From Microthrixaceae bacterium (lineage in GTDB: Bacteria > Actinomycetota > Acidimicrobiia > Acidimicrobiales > DATDAH01): DNA of 64,000 nt. A program made the translations under genes and the position numbers. The DNA lies in the NCBI GenBank assembly GCA_020637195.1, contig JACJWK010000012.1, positions 1 to 64,000 on the forward strand, written 5' to 3'. The notes below the pieces were generated by a model, which worked only from the letters and a program-made list of their open reading frames with translations, had not been told where the DNA came from and searched no databases. Positions 17,780 through 25,118 of this stretch are shown piece after piece. How positions within the stretch are numbered: position 1 is the first letter of the stretch; every line of letters begins with the position of its first letter.

Positions 17780-18691
17780 CTACCAGGCGATCTCGGCGCA
17801 CCCCTCGTGGGTGTCGGGCTCGACCTGCAGGGTGGCGTGGTCGATGCCGTGCTGTGACCGCAACAGGTCGCGGGCCTGGTCGAGCACCCCGTGGTGGTCC
17901 GTCTCGGGGGTGACCACCAGGTGGGCCGACACCACCTCCATGTCCGAGGTGAGGGTCCACGCGTGGAGGTCGTGCACCTCGACGACGCCGCCGAGGCCGC
18001 ACAGGTCGCCCTCGAGGGCGTCGAGGTCGAGACCCGGCGGCGCGGCCTGGACGAGGATGCGCACGGCCCGGGCCCCGAGGCTCCACGCCCGGGGCAGGAT
18101 CCACAGCCCGATGGCCACGCCCACGACGGCGTCGATCCACTCGAAGCCGGTGAGCTGGAGCACCACGCCGCCGACGATCACGCCGACCGACGCCACGGTG
18201 TCCGACAGCACCTCGAGGTAGGCCCCCTCGACGTTGAGGCTCTCCTGGGCCCCTTCGCGGAGCAGGAAGAACGCGACGAGGTTGGCCGCCAGCCCGAGGA
18301 CGGCGACGACGAGGAGCAGCCCCACCTCCACCTCGGGCGGGTCGCCGATGCGGCCGACGGCCTCGTACACGACGTAGCCGGCCACGCCGAACAGCAGCAC
18401 CGCGTTGGCCAGCGCGGCGAGGATCTCGAGCCGGTACAGCCCGAAGGTCTGGTGGCGCCGCTGCGAGCCGCGGCTGGCCAACTGGATCGCGGCGAGGGCC
18501 ATCGCCATCCCCACGACGTCGGTGAGCATGTGACCGGCGTCGGACAGCAGGGCGAGCGAGTTGGCCACGAAGCCGGCGACGACCTCGACGACCATGAACA
18601 CGGCGACGACGGCGAAGGCGACGAGGAGGCGGCCCTTGTGGCGCTCGCCGGCCCGGATCCCTCCGTGGGCGTGCCCGTGGTCGTGGCTCAC
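17780..18691 (-). CDS. Cation diffusion facilitator metal exporter (CzcD/ZitB-like)
   Basis: This 303-residue exporter probably exchanges zinc or other divalent metals for protons. It has a His-rich N-terminus (HDHGHAHGG), six membrane segments, the transport-site Asp/His residues in LLSDAGHMLTD (TM2) and EVLSDTVASVG (TM5), and a C-terminal regulatory domain rich in His. The GTG at 18691 follows a GGAGG ribosome binding site; the frame is open beyond but without family similarity. It diverges from the alpha-galactosidase gene with only 26 bases between. Confidence 0.93.
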   Translation of the reverse strand: MSHDHGHAHGGIRAGERHKGRLLVAFAVVAVFMVVEVVAGFVANSLALLSDAGHMLTDVVGMAMALAAIQLASRGSQRRHQTFGLYRLEILAALANAVLLFGVAGYVVYEAVGRIGDPPEVEVGLLLVVAVLGLAANLVAFFLLREGAQESLNVEGAYLEVLSDTVASVGVIVGGVVLQLTGFEWIDAVVGVAIGLWILPRAWSLGARAVRILVQAAPPGLDLDALEGDLCGLGGVVEVHDLHAWTLTSDMEVVSAHLVVTPETDHHGVLDQARDLLRSQHGIDHATLQVEPDTHEGCAEIAW

Positions 18692-18703
18692 GGTCCTCCA
18701 TCG

Positions 18704-18709
18704 TAGGGT
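18704..18709 (+). promoter_or_regulatory. Putative -10 box (TAGGGT) of the alpha-galactosidase gene
   Basis: TAGGGT sits eight bases before the ATG in the 26-base divergent gap. There is no ribosome binding site, which points to a leaderless transcript. Confidence 0.45.
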
Positions 18710-18717
18710 TCGGGTCG

Positions 18718-20667
18718 ATGGCGACCACCGAGGCCTCCGACCGCTGGCGCTTCGTCGCGGCCGACGGCCGGATCGCGGTCGGGCCGTGCCCGCCGGCACG
18801 CGTCGTGGTGGCGGGTGGACCGCCGACGGCGGGCGTCGCGGTGGAGCGCGCCGACGAGCCGACCGACGACGGCACGCTCGTTCGGGCCCGGGCCCGCAAC
18901 GACGGCGACGAGCCGGTGGCGCTCGACCGGCTGGTGCTTTTCGAGGGGCCCCTCCGGGTCGGTGAGGACCGGCGTCGCTGGCGCGCCTACCGCAACGGCT
19001 ACCAGTCCTGGTCCGGCACGCGCACCATCGGCGCCGACGAGCGCGACCGCGACCTGCCCACCGCGTTCGGCCGCGCCGGCGCCACCGACGCCCGCCACCG
19101 GGCGCCACGGGCCAGGGGCCACGTGCGGTCCGACGCGTTCGGCGTCGTGGCCGAGCCGGTGTCGGGCGACGCGCTGGGCGTCGCCTTCACCACGCTGGCC
19201 GACGCGTTCGCCTTCGTCGAGGTCGAGGCGGCGGCCGACCCTCATCCCCGCGTGTCGGCCTGGGTGGACCTCGACGGCGCGACCCTCGGACCGGGCGAGT
19301 CCACGCCGTGGTTCACGGCGCGGGTCGTCGCCCGCACCGGCGACCCCGGGGCGGGCAACCGGGCGCTGCGGGCACTGGCCGGGGCCACCGGCGACGCCAT
19401 GGCGGCCCGCGGACGGGACCGGCCCCACCCGACCGGCTGGTGCTCCTGGTACTTCTACTTCACCGACGTCACCGAGTCCGACGTCAGGGCCAACCTCGCC
19501 GTCCTCGCCGCCGACGGTCGGGACGGGCCCACGTTCGGGTGCGAGTACGTCATGGTCGACGACGGGCACCAGGCCGCCATCGGCGACTGGCTGACGACCA
19601 ACGAGAAGTTCCCGAGCGGCATGGCGGCGCTGGCCGGCGACATCGAGGCCGCCGGGTTCGACGCCGGCATCTGGTGGGCGCCGTTCCTGGTCTCGTCCCG
19701 GTCCCGGGTGGCCGCCGACCATCCGGAGTGGCTGGTCCGCGACGGGCGGGGACGGCCGATCCTGGGCCTGCTCAACCCCGGTTGGGGGCTCGCCACGCCG
19801 ATGCGGGTGCTCGACACCACGCGCCCCGACGTGCTGGAGCACCTGGCCGAGGTCGCCCGGACGATCGGTGCCGACTGGGGCTACGCCATCCAGAAGCTCG
19901 ACTTCCTCTACGCCGCCGCCCTCCCCGGCGTGCGCCACGACGCCCGCGCCACCCGGGCCCAGGCGCTGCGCCGAGGGCTCGAGGCGATCCGCTCGGGCGC
20001 CGGCGAGGACGCGTTCCTCCTCGGCTGCGGGTGCCCGCTCGGCCCCGCGGTGGGGGTGGTCGACGCGATGCGCATCGGCGCCGACGTCACCCCGTCGTGG
20101 ACGAGCCTCCTCGGTCGCACGGCGGGACGGAACCGCCACGGCCTCGCCACGTCCCACGCCATCCTCAACACCCTCACCCGCTCGGGGCTCGACGGGGCCT
20201 GGTTCCTGAACGACCCCGACTGCCTGATGGTGCGCGACACCGACACCCGCCTCACGATCGACGAGGTCCGCCTGCTGGCCACCGCGTTCGCGATGACCGA
20301 CGGGATGCTCGTGCTGTCCGACGACCTGGCCGCGCTGTCCGCCGAGCGGCGGGCCCTCGTGGCGAGGGCCCGTGCCCTGGCCGGCGGCCGGGCCGAGGTG
20401 GTGGACCTGTTCGAGCGGGCGCTGCCCGAGCTCGTGGTCAGCCGCCACCCGGACGGCCGCGTCGACGTCGGCCTGTTGAACCTGGGCGACGGGCCCCGGC
20501 CCGGGACGGTCGACCTGGCCCGCCTCGGCCTCGCCGACGGGCGGGCCGCCGGCGGCGACGGTCTCACCGAGTACTGGACGGGTCGCCCGGTCGAGCTCCG
20601 CGGCACGCTGGCCGACGTCGGTGTGCTGCCCCGCCACTCGGCCCGGGTGATCCGACTGGAGGCCTGA
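18718..20667 (+). CDS. Glycoside hydrolase family 36 alpha-galactosidase-like enzyme
   Basis: The 649-residue cytosolic enzyme has an N-terminal beta-sandwich, a (beta/alpha)8 barrel from about 235 to 530 and a small C-terminal beta domain. Clan GH-D motifs are visible: GWCSWYFYF, VDDG in the second strand, the nucleophile Asp395 in QKLDFLYA, the CGCPLG loop, and the acid/base Asp456 in RIGADVTPSW. It therefore is a retaining alpha-galactosidase or close relative; exact sugar specificity is not clear. It lacks a signal peptide. The stop overlaps the ATG of the next gene. Confidence 0.9.
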   Translation: MATTEASDRWRFVAADGRIAVGPCPPARVVVAGGPPTAGVAVERADEPTDDGTLVRARARNDGDEPVALDRLVLFEGPLRVGEDRRRWRAYRNGYQSWSGTRTIGADERDRDLPTAFGRAGATDARHRAPRARGHVRSDAFGVVAEPVSGDALGVAFTTLADAFAFVEVEAAADPHPRVSAWVDLDGATLGPGESTPWFTARVVARTGDPGAGNRALRALAGATGDAMAARGRDRPHPTGWCSWYFYFTDVTESDVRANLAVLAADGRDGPTFGCEYVMVDDGHQAAIGDWLTTNEKFPSGMAALAGDIEAAGFDAGIWWAPFLVSSRSRVAADHPEWLVRDGRGRPILGLLNPGWGLATPMRVLDTTRPDVLEHLAEVARTIGADWGYAIQKLDFLYAAALPGVRHDARATRAQALRRGLEAIRSGAGEDAFLLGCGCPLGPAVGVVDAMRIGADVTPSWTSLLGRTAGRNRHGLATSHAILNTLTRSGLDGAWFLNDPDCLMVRDTDTRLTIDEVRLLATAFAMTDGMLVLSDDLAALSAERRALVARARALAGGRAEVVDLFERALPELVVSRHPDGRVDVGLLNLGDGPRPGTVDLARLGLADGRAAGGDGLTEYWTGRPVELRGTLADVGVLPRHSARVIRLEA

Positions 20668-21896
20668 TGCCCACCGGAACCCCGCGCCCTCGGATGTCCT
20701 CGGTGAGCGGGCCCGCGTTCGAGGGTCCCTCCGCTGGGGACCACCGGGAGCGGGTGGCGCTGGTGCTCTTCGCCGTGCTCGGCGTCGTCGCGGTGCTCCT
20801 CGCCGTCGCCGCCCGCTCCACCGACTCCACCGACTCCGCCGACTCGACCGACTCGGCCGGCCCGGGCACGGGCCCCGCGGCGGTCAGCGTGACGCTGGGG
20901 CCGGCGCCCGGCGGGTCGGAGCGCCCTTCCGTCACGGTCGAGCCGGCGAGGGGCCTCGTCGACCACGAGCTCGTCGAGGTGCGGGGGGAGGGCTTCGCCC
21001 CCGGCGGCTCCGTGACGCTGTTCCAGTGCGCGGTCGACGACCTCGGTGACTGCGTCTCGGACACGGCCGAGGTCGATGGCGGCGGGACGTTCACCCGGAC
21101 GGTCGCGGTCTCGGCCCGGCTGTGCGTCCCCCATCCCGACGACTGCCTCGAGGTCGACCCCCTGGACGAGGAGACGTTCGAGTCCGAGGACATCGGGACG
21201 GTGCCGCTGTCCTTCGCCTCCGACGTGGCGCTCGTGGTCCCGTCGCCGACCACCGCGTCCCCCACCACGGGCCTGACCGACGGCGAGGCCATCGTGGTCC
21301 GGGCCGACGGCTGGCGCCCGGGCGACGGGATCCAGGCCGCCACGTGCCCGTCGCCCCGACCCCTGGCGCCCGCGTGCCTCGCCGCCACCACCGGGGTCAC
21401 GGACGTCGTCGACGACGAGGGGCGCCTGCGGGCGGTGGTGCGGGCCGGCGCCATCGTGCCCGCCGGCGACGGGTCGGCCGACTGCCGCCGGGTGCCCTGC
21501 TTCCTCCACGTGGGACGGTACCCGGACCTCACCACCTTCGCCCTGGGCTTCGCCCCGAGCGCGCCGCTGGCCCCGCCGCCGACGGCCTCGGCCCGCCTGG
21601 TCGAGGGCCGCACCCTCGCGGTCCGGGGCGAGGGGTTCGTGCCCACCGAGGAGGTCTTCGCCACCACCTGCATCCGCCGCGACGGCCCGAGGCGGTGCCT
21701 CGCCCCGGCCCCCGTCCACGCCGCCGCCGACGAGGACGGCGACGTCTCGATCACCTACGAGCCCGGGCCGTTCCCCGGCTTCGCCGGCGTCGGGGACTGC
21801 CGCGGCGCCGACTGCTTCGTCCTGCTGTCGGGGTCGGCGGCGGCCGGGCCGGCGGCGCGCGACGAGGCCCGGGCCCCGTTCGCGCCCGACCCCTGA
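20667..21896 (+). CDS. Membrane-anchored protein with neocarzinostatin-like repeats
   Basis: The 409-residue protein starts at an ATG that overlaps the alpha-galactosidase stop (ATGA), with GGAGG upstream. A cytoplasmic N-terminus is followed by one membrane segment (about residues 30-50) and a low-complexity TDSTDSAD linker. Three beta-rich modules follow. Each begins with V-x-P-x-x-G-L-x-D or an equivalent, continues with the V-x-V-R-G-E-G-[FW]-x-P strand and contains a Cys pair such as QC-x(6-9)-C. This is the neocarzinostatin/macromomycin-type immunoglobulin-like fold, common in actinobacterial cell-surface proteins. It need not bind an enediyne. Its role with a cytosolic sugar hydrolase is unknown. 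Confidence 0.75.
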   Translation: MPTGTPRPRMSSVSGPAFEGPSAGDHRERVALVLFAVLGVVAVLLAVAARSTDSTDSADSTDSAGPGTGPAAVSVTLGPAPGGSERPSVTVEPARGLVDHELVEVRGEGFAPGGSVTLFQCAVDDLGDCVSDTAEVDGGGTFTRTVAVSARLCVPHPDDCLEVDPLDEETFESEDIGTVPLSFASDVALVVPSPTTASPTTGLTDGEAIVVRADGWRPGDGIQAATCPSPRPLAPACLAATTGVTDVVDDEGRLRAVVRAGAIVPAGDGSADCRRVPCFLHVGRYPDLTTFALGFAPSAPLAPPPTASARLVEGRTLAVRGEGFVPTEEVFATTCIRRDGPRRCLAPAPVHAAADEDGDVSITYEPGPFPGFAGVGDCRGADCFVLLSGSAAAGPAARDEARAPFAPDP

Positions 21897-21903
21897 CCTC
21901 CCC

Positions 21904-21938
21904 CTGACCCCCGGGATCCCCGGTGGTCGGGGGATCAG
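21904..21938. terminator. Hairpin between neocarzinostatin-like gene and SDR gene
   Basis: CTGACCCCC pairs with GGGGG-TCAG with one bulged base, and an alternative stem GATCCCC/GGGGATC lies inside. The hairpin is between converging genes and includes the SDR stop codon. Confidence 0.4.
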
Positions 21939-22789
21939 AGGCCGCGGGGGCGGTTGGTGAAGCGCCGCGCCGACGGCGACCAGAACCAGCCGCCGCCCGC
22001 GCGCGTGCCGCCGTCGACGGCCAGGTTGTGGCCGGTGACGAACGACGAGAGGTCCGAGGCCAGGAACAGCGCGGCCCGGGCCTGGTCCTCGGGCCGGCCG
22101 AGCCGCCCGACGGGCGCCCACGCCTCCCAGAGCGGGTCGTCGGCCTCGCCCGCCCCCTCGTAGTCCACCTGCGCGCTCTGGGTGAGGTCGGGGCCGAGGC
22201 CGTTCACCCGGATGCCGTGCCGGCCGACGGCCACCGCGAGGTCGGTGGTGAAGGCGGCCACCGCCGCCTTCATCGCGCCGTAGACCGGGTCGGCGGGATA
22301 GCCCCGCAGCCCCTCCACCGAGTGGACGTTGACGATGGCCCCCGAGCGGGCCTCGACCATCGCCCCGAGGAAGGCCCGGGTGACCGCGAACACGTGCCAG
22401 AGGTTGACCTCGTACTGCGCCTGCCAGGACTCGGGGCCCGAGCGGCCGAACGGCACCAGGGGCCGGTGGTCGCCGACGTTGTTGACCAACACGTCGACGC
22501 GCCCGTGGTGGTCGAGCACGCCGGCGGCGAGGGCGTCGACCCCCTCGACGGTGGTGACGTCGACGTGGTGCGCTCGGGCGGCGCCCCCGGCCGACTCGAT
22601 GCCGTCCGTGACCGCCGACGCGGCATCGCCGTCCACGTCGGCGACCTCGACGCGGGCGCCCTGCTCGGCGAAGAGGCGGGCGATGGCGGCGCCGATGCCC
22701 GCTCCCCCGCCGGTGACCACCGCGACCCTCCCGTCGAGCAGGCGGCTCCAGTCCCCGATCGCCGGCGGCCCGGCGTTGGGCGGTGTCAT
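21935..22789 (-). CDS. Short-chain dehydrogenase/reductase
   Basis: This 284-residue NAD(P)-dependent oxidoreductase has the classical SDR layout: the cofactor loop TGGGAGIG near residue 28, NNVG near 106, the catalytic Ser in NVHSVEG, and the YxxxK pair in VYGAMKA. It ends with a VDGGTRAGGG strand, close to the usual C-terminus. The basis for NADH preference is an Asp (DVDG) after the second strand. The ATG at 22789 is chosen; the upstream extension runs through 15-bp repeats and into the tRNA gene. Substrate is unknown. Confidence 0.88.
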   Translation of the reverse strand: MTPPNAGPPAIGDWSRLLDGRVAVVTGGGAGIGAAIARLFAEQGARVEVADVDGDAASAVTDGIESAGGAARAHHVDVTTVEGVDALAAGVLDHHGRVDVLVNNVGDHRPLVPFGRSGPESWQAQYEVNLWHVFAVTRAFLGAMVEARSGAIVNVHSVEGLRGYPADPVYGAMKAAVAAFTTDLAVAVGRHGIRVNGLGPDLTQSAQVDYEGAGEADDPLWEAWAPVGRLGRPEDQARAALFLASDLSSFVTGHNLAVDGGTRAGGGWFWSPSARRFTNRPRGL

Positions 22790-22804
22790 CGGTGCCCGCG
22801 CCTC

Positions 22805-22849
22805 CGGGTGGGTCGATGCCGGGTGGGTCGATTCCGGGTGGGTCGAGGT
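22805..22849. repeat. Three tandem 15-bp repeats next to tRNA-Arg
   Basis: The unit CGGGTGGGTCGATKC occurs three times in a row, the last copy diverging at its end. It lies between the SDR start and the CCA end of the tRNA gene. Confidence 0.8.
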
Positions 22850-22851
22850 GG

Positions 22852-22926
22852 TGGCGCCCTCGGCAGGACTCGAACCTGCGCACACGCCTCCGGAGGGCGA
22901 TGCTCTATCCGCTGAGCTACGAGGGC
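22852..22926 (-). tRNA. tRNA-Arg (anticodon CCG)
   Basis: The minus strand folds as a cloverleaf. The acceptor stem GCCCTCG pairs with CGAGGGC; the D arm is GCTCAGCGGATAGAGC; the anticodon loop CTCCGGA gives CCG, reading CGG; and the T arm GCAGG-TTCGAGT-CCTGC is intact. The discriminator is G and CCA is encoded. The first anticodon-stem pair is T-T. CGG is expected to be a common Arg codon in such GC-rich DNA. Confidence 0.95.
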
Positions 22927-22999
22927 AGGGTGCCGACTCTACCGCGGTCGGCGGGGCGTCCCGAAGGGCGATCGACGCCGGCGCCGCCCGCGGCGGCGC

Positions 23000-24442
23000 T
23001 CACTCGCAGTCGATGCCGTCGACGCCGGGGTCGCCGGCGGCGTGGCCGATCGTGGTCGAGGTGGTGGACGTCGAGCTGGGGTCACCACCGGTGCCGGGCG
23101 CGGGGTCGGCGGGCGGGCGGGCCGCCTGCTGCACGGTCGTGAAGTCGGGCCCCGTGATCAGGGTGACCTGGAACGGGTCGAGGCCGTCGTCCTCCACCAG
23201 GGTGGCGCCGGCCGTGAGGTGCCGGGCGACGAGATCGGCGGCACGCTCGGAGCCGGGGGCGTAGTGCACCTCCGTGGCGGGCACCGCCATGGTGTCGCCA
23301 CCCACCTCGCCCGCCACGAAGCCGCTGGCCCCGAGCGCGTCCAGCACCGCCTGGGCCTGGCCGTCGACCCCGCTGCCGTTGACGACGTCGACGGTCACCG
23401 TCGACTCGCTGATGGCGTCGGCCGGGAGCCCCCGGTACACGTTGAGGACGGGCTGCGAGGCGGCGGCGTCGAGGGTGAGGACGGCGGCGCCACCGTCGGT
23501 GCGGTAGTCCTCGACCTCGAGGCTGTGGCGCACGACGTCCTCGCTGTTGCTGTTGGCGAAGGCCTTGGCCAGGGCCACCATGTCGTCGAGCGTGAAACCG
23601 GGGTCGACGCCGACGTTGTCGACGCCGACGTTGATGAGGCGGTTGAGGCGGGCCGGGTTGGCGAGCTGGAGCGACACGGCCTCGTCGATGGCGTTGACGA
23701 CGAGGATCTGCTGGCGGTTCATGCGCCCGAGGTCGCCGGTGGGGTCGGAGTCCCACTCGCCGGTCTCCGGGTCGTAGAACTGCAGGTGCCGGGCACGGGC
23801 GTAGGCCAGCGCCTGCTCGGGGTTCAGCGTGACGCAGCCTTCGCCCTTGATGTCGAGCCCCGAGTTCGTGTCGCGCCACGCGGTGTCGAAGTACGTGGGC
23901 ACGCCGTCGATCGCGGCGACGAGCTCCTTGAAGCCCTGGAAGTCGACCTCGACGTAGTGGTGGATCGGGATGCCCAGGTTGGCCTCGACGGTCTCGATGA
24001 GCTGCTGGCGGCCGCCGGCGAAGGCCTCGTTGATGCGGTGGTGCTCGTCGGGGTCGCCGCCGGGGATGGTGACCCACAGGTCCCGAGGGACCGAGAGCAG
24101 GTCGACCTGGCGACTCGACGGATCGAGGCGGGCGACCATCATCGAGTCCGACCGCTCACCCCCGGACTCGCCGTTGAGGAAGATGTCCGCGTCCGCCGAG
24201 TCGGGGTCGACGGCATCGCGGCTGTCGGAGCCCACGATCAGGAAGTTCTCGGGGGCGCCGTCCGCGGCCTGGACGAGCTCGACCTCGTAGTGCTCGACCT
24301 GACCGAACTTCCAGGCCCCGTACGCGAGCCCGGTGGCGGTGAGCGCGCACGTCCCGGCGACCAGGATCCCGGTCCCGATCACGATGCGCTGCGGCCAGGT
24401 GCGGCGCGGCTTGGTGGCGCGGGCCGCGCGTCGGTCGGACAT
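23000..24442 (-). CDS. LytR-CpsA-Psr family cell-wall glycopolymer ligase
   Basis: LCP enzymes transfer polyprenyl-phosphate-linked polymers (arabinogalactan or teichoic acid) to peptidoglycan outside the membrane. The 480-residue product has a short basic cytoplasmic tail, one membrane helix (about 20-42) and an LCP catalytic domain. That domain holds the IVGSDSRD motif near 70, the SDSMMVARLDP strand, SVPRDLWVTIPG and a C-terminal arginine-rich segment ALAYARARH. A LytR_C domain (VNGSGVDGQAQAVLDAL, about 350-430) and a Ser/Thr-rich tail follow. It is a single gene with a probable leaderless promoter. Confidence 0.94.
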   Translation of the reverse strand: MSDRRAARATKPRRTWPQRIVIGTGILVAGTCALTATGLAYGAWKFGQVEHYEVELVQAADGAPENFLIVGSDSRDAVDPDSADADIFLNGESGGERSDSMMVARLDPSSRQVDLLSVPRDLWVTIPGGDPDEHHRINEAFAGGRQQLIETVEANLGIPIHHYVEVDFQGFKELVAAIDGVPTYFDTAWRDTNSGLDIKGEGCVTLNPEQALAYARARHLQFYDPETGEWDSDPTGDLGRMNRQQILVVNAIDEAVSLQLANPARLNRLINVGVDNVGVDPGFTLDDMVALAKAFANSNSEDVVRHSLEVEDYRTDGGAAVLTLDAAASQPVLNVYRGLPADAISESTVTVDVVNGSGVDGQAQAVLDALGASGFVAGEVGGDTMAVPATEVHYAPGSERAADLVARHLTAGATLVEDDGLDPFQVTLITGPDFTTVQQAARPPADPAPGTGGDPSSTSTTSTTIGHAAGDPGVDGIDCE

Positions 24443-24451
24443 GACCGGGCG

Positions 24452-24479
24452 AGTGTAACAATCCGTAATCGAACCGCAA
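24452..24479 (-). promoter_or_regulatory. Putative promoter of the LCP gene
   Basis: On the minus strand TTGCGG and TACACT are separated by 16 bases, and TACACT ends nine bases before the ATG. The transcript would start within a few bases of the start codon. The AT-rich stretch around it stands out from the GC-rich surroundings. Confidence 0.55.
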
Positions 24480-24520
24480 TGTCATCGGCCCCCCGGGGGA
24501 GGCCCCCGTGGGACCGGCGG

Positions 24521-25042
24521 TCAGCGCCCCGCCGCGGGGTCGGCGACGACGGCGTCGACGCCGGCGACGAGCCGCTCGAGGAGGGTGGCCAGCAGGGACA
24601 GCTCGTCGGGCTCGAAGCCCGCCAGGACGCGCTCGAACAGGTGCCGACGCCGCTCGGCCATCCGGGCGTGGGCGGCCTCGCCGCGCGGCGTCAGCCGCAC
24701 GCGCACCGCCCGCGCGTCGTCGGGGTCGTCGACGCGCTCCACCAGCCCGGCGTCGGCCAGTCGGGCCACCGCCCGGGTGGCGGTGGACGCGTCGACGCGC
24801 AGGGCACCGGCGAGGTCGCGCATCCGGGACGTGCCGTTCTGCACGAGCAGGTCGAGGGCGTCGACCTGGCCCATCTCCAGGTCGGGACCGTGGACGAGGT
24901 CGCGGAAGCGGGCCGCCGTCGCGCCCCGGCGCAGCTCGCGCCAGGCGACGCCGATGCGCTGCCCGTCGGTGGGGTCGACCGGCGGTCGGATCGCGCCGCG
25001 GGTCCCGGTCGGCGTCTCGGCTCCGATTGGCGTCTCGGCCAT
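24521..25042 (-). CDS. MarR family transcriptional regulator
   Basis: This 173-residue protein has a 35-residue polar N-terminal extension. The winged helix-turn-helix follows, with MRDLAGALRVDASTATRAVARLADAGLVERVDDPDDARAVRVRLTPRG-type helices at about 75-125; the wing Asp-Arg pair is typical. N- and C-terminal helices form the dimer interface. It diverges from a DHA2 efflux pump. Two 13-bp inverted repeats of the same type lie between, one covering its own -10 hexamer. This is the standard arrangement for a MarR repressor of an efflux gene and of itself, released by a small ligand. Confidence 0.92.
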   Translation of the reverse strand: MAETPIGAETPTGTRGAIRPPVDPTDGQRIGVAWRELRRGATAARFRDLVHGPDLEMGQVDALDLLVQNGTSRMRDLAGALRVDASTATRAVARLADAGLVERVDDPDDARAVRVRLTPRGEAAHARMAERRRHLFERVLAGFEPDELSLLATLLERLVAGVDAVVADPAAGR

Positions 25043-25046
25043 GAAC

Positions 25047-25059
25047 TTGTAGCATACAA
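25047..25059. promoter_or_regulatory. MarR operator copy 1 overlapping the marR -10 box
   Basis: TTGTA-GCA-TACAA is a perfect 5-bp inverted repeat. On the minus strand it contains TATGCT, eight bases before the marR ATG, so binding would block the regulator's own transcription. Confidence 0.7.
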
Positions 25060-25068
25060 CGAAACTGG

Positions 25069-25081
25069 TTGCAGCCTACAA
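25069..25081. promoter_or_regulatory. MarR operator copy 2
   Basis: TTGCA-GCC-TACAA has the same arms as copy 1 with one mismatch and the same 3-bp spacer. Its centre is 22 bp from copy 1, two helical turns, so both sites face the same side of DNA. It lies just before a TAACTT hexamer (25083-25088) that may be the pump's -10 box. Confidence 0.65.
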
Positions 25082-25118
25082 GTAACTTCCCCCGACCGCC
25101 GGAGCCCGAGCCCCGCCC

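Noticed and set aside
18692..19108. N-terminal extension of the CDF exporter into the alpha-galactosidase gene
   Set aside because: It is low-complexity antisense sequence. The GTG at 18691 has GGAGG upstream and the expected His-rich start.
20667..21896. Enediyne apoprotein or self-resistance function for the neocarzinostatin-like protein
   Set aside because: There are no enediyne PKS or related genes nearby and the fold is common in unrelated surface proteins.
22852..22926. Attachment site of an integrated element at tRNA-Arg
   Set aside because: No integrase, no direct repeat of the tRNA end and only chromosomal-type genes on both sides.
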